Assembly (NCBI RefSeq): GCF_003369915.1
Contig: NC_046675.1
Span: 20,522,001-20,586,000 of the forward strand
Length of the DNA stretch: 64,000 nucleotides
Reading direction: 5' to 3'
Source: Drosophila miranda
Taxonomy: Eukaryota > Arthropoda > Insecta > Diptera > Drosophilidae
Shown here: positions 58,691 through 64,000 of the stretch, in pieces
Position numbering within the stretch: position 1 is the first letter of the stretch
Layout of the letters: every line of letters begins with the position of its first letter
The notes under the pieces: model-generated
Database searches by the model: none
What the model was told of the DNA's origin: nothing
The model's input: only the letters and a program-made list of their open reading frames with translations
Program-made: the position numbers and the translations under genes

Positions 58691-61600
58691 GCTGCAGCAG
58701 AGGAGGGGGATTAGAAATGTGCAATAGACACGATTGGCATCGCTGGCAGATGTCAAGCGTATTCGATTAACAGGAGCAAGGACACAATGCTCGGGAGCAC
58801 GAGGTATAGCCTGGCTCGAGGGCAACAGTAACAGTCCAATCCTGCCATCCATCCAACCCAAACTAATTTTGATTAAGTGTAATGATCTTAACGCTACGTG
58901 CCTGATTGCTTGCCGCTCCCGTACCCCTACCCGTAGCCGTTGCCAGGACGATGTCTTATGCACAGCCAGAATGATGCCCGACTGCAGGCTCGCGGCTCTG
59001 ATGTCTGTTTCCCCCGAATTCGTTTTAAATCCCCGTCCAAGGCGACAGCCAAGCCCAGCCCAGCCCAGCCCTAATGCTCCTGTAATATATTTACGCGGAA
59101 GACAATTTGTTTCCATTATCCCAACAATATGTTTCACGGCCCTCCCCTCCCATTAGTGATGATGCTGACGAGATGCTGAGAAGCGCACTCATACGCCACG
59201 TGTGACGCATCAGAGTTGCAAGTGGACAAACACCTGTGGGCCTGTGGCACATACGAACGTGTGGCCCGTGCAGCTGGTTAGCTTAGGAGCGGACCACCAG
59301 CGGATGGATAGGAATGTGTGTGTGTGCAAGTGGGCATTGATAGAGAATTACGAGAAGATGCACCCAAGGCACGTTCCAAGGCTCTGTCGCTTGTTTAGGG
59401 CTTTCGAAGGCCCAACTAATGTGCAGGGCATGCAGAAACATGATTTCCTCAGTCCTGAGTATGTAAAAGGAGTTTAATATAAATTTACAGAATTCAAAAG
59501 AAGTTACACCTAGAAATGGTTTAGTACGGATATAATGAATATTTTTCTGTAGTTTCAGATGCTGTATATAGCTCTATAATATATTCAATATAATATAATT
59601 CTATTTCCATGGATATCCTTTTCTACCTGACCCCAATACATACATTGGTACATTTTTCTAGTTCAATAATATCCATTTTACATTTTCAAATATATCCATG
59701 GGATACAAAACTATGAATTAGATGTTGGAAAACATAAAATCTAATTTGAATGGATCTATCTTTTCTTGTTTTTTTATGGAAATGTTTCAAATACTACTTA
59801 TTACGGATTATAATGTATAATTGTATAATTTTAAAAGGTCTAAAGCTCATAAACAAATATTTAATATTTTAGTTTTAAATTAACTAAATATTAAAAATGT
59901 TTTATATTAGATTTCACACCCACAAATCTAAAAAAAATAAAAATAAAAATATCTGATATTCAGTTGTCGAAAAATAAAACGGAAAATGGAAAGTTCTGTA
60001 TGAGTAATATAGAGTTTTCATGAAATAAAATGTAGTATGCCCAATTAATGCAATAAATAGTTCCTATTTCAAATGGATTTACAATTGTTCAGAAGAATCC
60101 GAAACCAAGGTTTTTCTTTTGAAATAATTTACGTTTGATACTGTATACTTTAAAGAATTTAAAATAAATCCTCTTCTTTTATCTCAGGAAGGTCACATAT
60201 ATTCACTTTAAAATCTGAATATATTCTAAAAGTTTTCTATGGTCTACCTCCATTTTGTAACTATTTCAAAACTATACAAAATTTCCACTATTCTGTCTAC
60301 TCAGTCTCACCAAAATTTGTTCACTTTAAAATCTAAAAACGTTCTTCAATTTTTTCATGGTCTACCTCCTCCTGGTAACTATTTCGAAACTATACCAATT
60401 TCACAAATGCATACTAATAGTATACATATATTCTCAGTTTTAAACATCACTCGACTCTGCGTAAATGGAAACTAATACCAACCTGATAATAGTTGTTGAT
60501 ATATGAGGACTTCCGAAGAGAATTTAAAAGGCAATCAAACTAGATGTAGTTTATTTAACGCGTTTTGTCACTGGTTGCGGGATGCTGTGCTGCTCCTTTG
60601 GTTGGACTGGAACGAACTTGTTGAACGCAAGCACTCGAATGATGGTCTGTCGGGACAGGACATCCGCTTTTATTTACTTCCGCTCCGGCAGAATCCTAAA
60701 CTGCCATTGGCTGGGGCGCAACGAAGCTAAGCCCACACACACACAGACACACAAACACAGTCATTGGGATGAGGGGTCGCCAGCCATGGTGCCACATGTT
60801 GCGCTGCTGCTGCCAGGATGCTTTGTGGGCGTGCTCAAATATTACCCATACGCCATGGACACCGACCACAGCACGATGCTCGGGCATTGTGTGTACTTAT
60901 CAAAAACTTTCGGACTCTGGGACGGGCGGTGCAGATGCAGACCCACCGAGTGGCCCAATATGTTTGTTTATCTATTATGTAAGTTTATCAGCTCTTAATT
61001 ATGTTGTAAAAGTGGCTTCTATTTTATGATCAGTGGCCACCGTCTCAATACCCATATTTATAGGTAGTTATAGCGATTAATGTGCTCGTAAATGCGTACT
61101 TTGCAATGACAGCACTCGACTCCCTTTAAGAGCCCACTTTAAAGTTTCTCTCTCCTCGGTGCTGCTGCACTTTAGTCGCTCTAATGCTCTGCAGATGCGT
61201 AAGCAATGTAATCTTCCGTTTATGACGCTGGGATTTGCAGGCGAAGCACTGCAATTAATTTTATCCAGTCCGTGTTTCGAATGCTAAGCATTCACCCATC
61301 CATCCATCTGTATGAGGACATTTTGGACTGTGACGTCAGAACTCCATCTCCAGCCACGTAATGCAGTGGAACTACCAACAAGTACCAAATAGCTAATCAA
61401 ATTGCTCTGTCTTTGATGTTGAAGGCATTTCTAACGAAGTGGGATGGCTGGAAAATTATTTACAGGCGAAATAAAGGCTGTGGTAAGGATTGGTATTTAT
61501 TTACCCCCGTTCACCAGATTTCGCAATGTACCTGACCCTTGAAGAGGCATTTTAATATTCTTTGGGACTTTGAGGAGAATGTCAATAATGGTCCCTAGAA

Positions 61601-62716
61601 AGAAGCTCAATTATGATCAATGGGTCTCTGCGAAAACGCTCAAGCTTTTTAGAAAGATATAGAATTCATTATGAGAGTTTTTACGGAAAACGGCGTCATT
61701 AAAGTGCGCATCCTGGTGGCGGAAAATCTGCAAATTTTGGCTTTTTGAAGTGGGAGAAACTGCCTCAAAAGTATACTCATAATTTAACCTATCTCGACTA
61801 CATTTTACCTGGAGCTTAGTCACTTTAAAAGCGAAAAAATGAAGGACTGCCTCAAGGGAGGCAGAATTGACAACTTCCATAAACGAACTTCACTGGGTCA
61901 ATGTCAATGCACTAAAGACCCCGTAGGACTAGTACAAGCTTAACCTTTACGTGGAATAAAATGTAAGTAAAATAAAATGCCGCTGAAGAAACGCTGGAGA
62001 GCAACCATCTCATAGTCCTTGGGTTCGTTTGGAAGCACGATTGACGGTTGCGATTGAAGATGCTCCAGTTAATCCCCAGCGAAACAAAGCACTCAGTCAC
62101 CCAGCTGCCCATAGCTATCCAAGTCCCTCTAGAAATACTCGGAAACAGTTTAGAGCTTTCCCAGATCATGTTCTTTCAGCCTTCAACAGTTAACCTAAGG
62201 TCCTGCACTCCATTTAATAAATTAGATAATCGGATAAGAGTATTCGCCTGTTTTTCTTTCCTATTCTCTTCAGCTAGTACACCATATTGTTGTGGATTCC
62301 CCCACTTTACTGGCACACTAATTGGGTTACGCTGACACTGTCATCTTTAATGTTCTGAGAGCAAACATTAAACAAAATAATGCAATGGCAAATGCCATAT
62401 GTGCGGGCAAAAAGGCATTGGGAAGGGGACAACAATCCACCCAACAATGTCGCTCGAAATTTGCACAAAATTTGAATAAACTGATTGGGTGCCGAGTGGT
62501 ACGAGTATGCGAAATAGTGCGTCAGATGTGCCCGGAAAGGACGGGCGTGATCGGAAGAGGGGATAGGCCATAGTGCCTGCCCAACGATTACCATTTAAAT
62601 TAAAATATTCGCCCACTTGACGCGGCCTACGCTGGGTAATCGATGGAACAGCATAAAGAAATTGGTTTAACTTTTATTATTTTGTTCATTGGAATTGTAC
62701 AGCCTACGACGTTTAT
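58691..62716. other. 4 kb spacer between myosuppressin and the ACSS3-like gene
   Basis: 58.7-59.4 kb is the upstream region of Ms and richer in G/C. 59.5-60.5 kb is very AT-rich and contains a 118 bp tandem duplication. 60.7-62.6 kb shows no gene. The poly(A) signal of the ACSS3-like gene lies at about 62673-62678 on the minus strand. Confidence 0.5.
60182..60417. repeat. Tandem duplication of a 118 bp unit
   Basis: Unit 1 (60182-60299) and unit 2 (60300-60417) share CTCAG, TTCACTTTAAAATCT, TGGTCTACCTCC and TAACTATTTC(A/G)AAACTATAC in the same order with a constant 118 bp offset. Two units only; no coding meaning was seen. Confidence 0.7.
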
Positions 62717-64000
62717 TCAGTCCAACAGCTTGGCCACAATGGGATCGGGGGCGGACATCGCATAGCCCAGCTGCTGCAGGGCACGCCGGATCTCAGTGAA
62801 GACGCTCGCATCGTCGATGGTGGCCGGCAGGATCACACGCTCGTTACGGGCAAAGTCCGCCATAGCCTTGCGCATGGTCTTCCCAGAGCGAGTGCGTGGC
62901 AGATTGTTGACCGAGGTGATCAGCCGGAAGGCGGCAATTGGCCCCACCACATCGCGGATCAGCTTGATGATCTCGGTCGAGAGTTTGGCGTCCGTTTTCC
63001 GGCAATTCTCGACGGGTATGTAGAGGCATAGCGGCACCTGTCCCTTGGTGGGCTCGGGCACACCGAAGACAGCCACATCGACCACGTCGGGGTGCCTGAG
63101 AACAGCATCCTCCAAACTGGAGGTGGAGATACGATGTCCAGCCACATTGATGACATCATCGTCGCGTGCCGTGACGAATATATAGCCACGTTCATCCTTA
63201 TAGCCAGCATCCATGGTGTCGTAGTAGCCCTAGAATCAGAAAGATTTAAATACCAGTGGGAGAGCAGTTCTCTGTCCAAAAAAACTCACTGGAAACTTTT
63301 GGAAGTACAGCTTGCGGAAGAGCTCCTCGTTCTTGTAGAGCGTGGCCATGTTGCCCGGGGGCAGGGGCATCTTCAGCACAATTCTTCCCAGTTCCGAGGA
63401 TTCACACTCGCTGCCATCGGGCTTTAGGATCTTGACTGCAAAAGAAAGGAATATTTTAAGAAATAGAAATACTAATAATTTGTGTGGCTAGCTTTTACCA
63501 TCGTAGCCCATCAAGGGCAGACCCGTGGAGTAGGTGGGCGGACTGAGGCTCTGCTGAAAGCCCAGGCAGGTGGCAGTCACCGCAGAGCCCGTCTCCGTCT
63601 GCCACCAGTGGTTCAGTGCCGGCACCTTGAAGGTCTTCTCGATCCACATCTTCGTTTCGTAATCGCAGTGCTCGCCGGCAATGAAAATGGCACGCAGGGA
63701 TTTCATAGAGTACTGCCGACCATAGCTGATGTCCGGATCGGCGCGACGGATCACCCGGAAGGAGGTTGGCACGGAAAAGATCGAACGGACCTTGTACTGA
63801 TCGATGATCCTGCCGCGGAGATAGGAAGAGAATGAAGCATCAGCCTAACGCCCACCCGAAAGTGATCAGTGCGGGTCTCACCTGAAGTACTGTCCAGGAT
63901 CTGGAGTGCGATCTGGTTTTCCCTCGTACATGACGCTGGTGGCGCCCAGGCAGAGGGGACCGTAGCAGATGTACGAGTGTCCCACCACCCAACCCATGTC
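62717..64000 (-). CDS. ACSS3: Acyl-CoA synthetase, short-chain family (ACSS3-like), 3' part
   Basis: The gene runs off the right edge. Exons seen: 64000-63882 (partial), 63809-63499, 63435-63290, 63229-62717. It belongs to the AMP-forming adenylate-enzyme family, which activates short-chain acids such as propionate or acetate to CoA esters. Seen motifs: [54 protein letters not shown] (hinge and adenylate-binding region) and [12 protein letters not shown] with the catalytic Lys. The C-terminal block matches human ACSS3 as I recall it better than ACSS1/2. Phases agree across all junctions. The N-terminus, including any mitochondrial presequence, is outside the window. Confidence 0.93.

Noticed and set aside
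58734-59156. 140 aa plus-strand frame opposite the Ms upstream region
   Set aside because: No domain, no signal and repetitive CCCAGCC sequence; more likely Ms promoter and 5' flank.

Overview
This is nuclear DNA from a Drosophila-type fly. The genes have short GT-AG introns (mostly 50-100 bp), AATAAA poly(A) signals and AT-rich spacers. Recognisable single-copy genes are the myosuppressin precursor (mature [10 protein letters not shown]-amide), Golgin-84, the mitochondrial tRNA-modification GTPase GTPBP3/MnmE, a C2CD5-type C2 protein and an ACSS3-type acyl-CoA synthetase. From memory this set resembles the D. melanogaster 95F-96A region (Muller element E). The species cannot be fixed from the window.

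Region 1 (1-3.6 kb) is A-rich non-coding DNA, probably the long 3' UTR of a plus-strand gene lying to the left. Region 2 (3.6-37.8 kb) is the core of the window: sixteen genes or gene parts of the insect DM4/12 family (secreted, four-cysteine, function unknown) on both strands. By sequence they form subgroups: A/C/D (motif INWGVAYDLPN or similar), B alone, E/F, G/O, H/I, J/K/Q and L/M/N. Nearly all have a signal peptide, a variable pro-region, a furin-like basic site, a middle segment, usually a second basic site, and a C-terminal four-Cys domain (CxxxxxC ... CxxxxxxC). A 6.6 kb stretch without genes (14.25-20.88 kb) splits the cluster.

Region 3 (35.9-38.9 kb) holds three small, very basic intronless or near-intronless genes interleaved with the end of the cluster, possibly germ-line or sperm proteins. 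Region 4 (39.4-53.4 kb) is housekeeping: GTPBP3, Golgin-84, a ten-exon C2CD5 homologue on the minus strand, and a divergent gene for an RGG-box, Tyr/Gln/Ser-rich disordered protein. Region 5 (53.4-64 kb) is AT-rich, with the myosuppressin gene at 58.3-58.7 kb and the 3' part of the ACSS3-like gene at the right edge. No RNA genes, intact transposons, viral fossils or CRISPR arrays were recognised.

Main points from the hunt: (i) paralogues H and I share a short conserved segment, HHIYPVFGKR, with only synonymous differences inside diverged surroundings, which looks like an amidated neuropeptide; (ii) most DM4/12 products carry two furin-like sites, so they look like processed precursors; (iii) two upstream copies (C and E) lack the terminal Cys exons but end in a splice phase that matches the 3' exons of the next gene (D and F), suggesting shared terminal exons; (iv) in many cluster genes the AATAAA signal overlaps or abuts the stop codon. 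Exon boundaries were worked out by hand from splice motifs, reading phase and paralogue alignment. No database or expression data were used.
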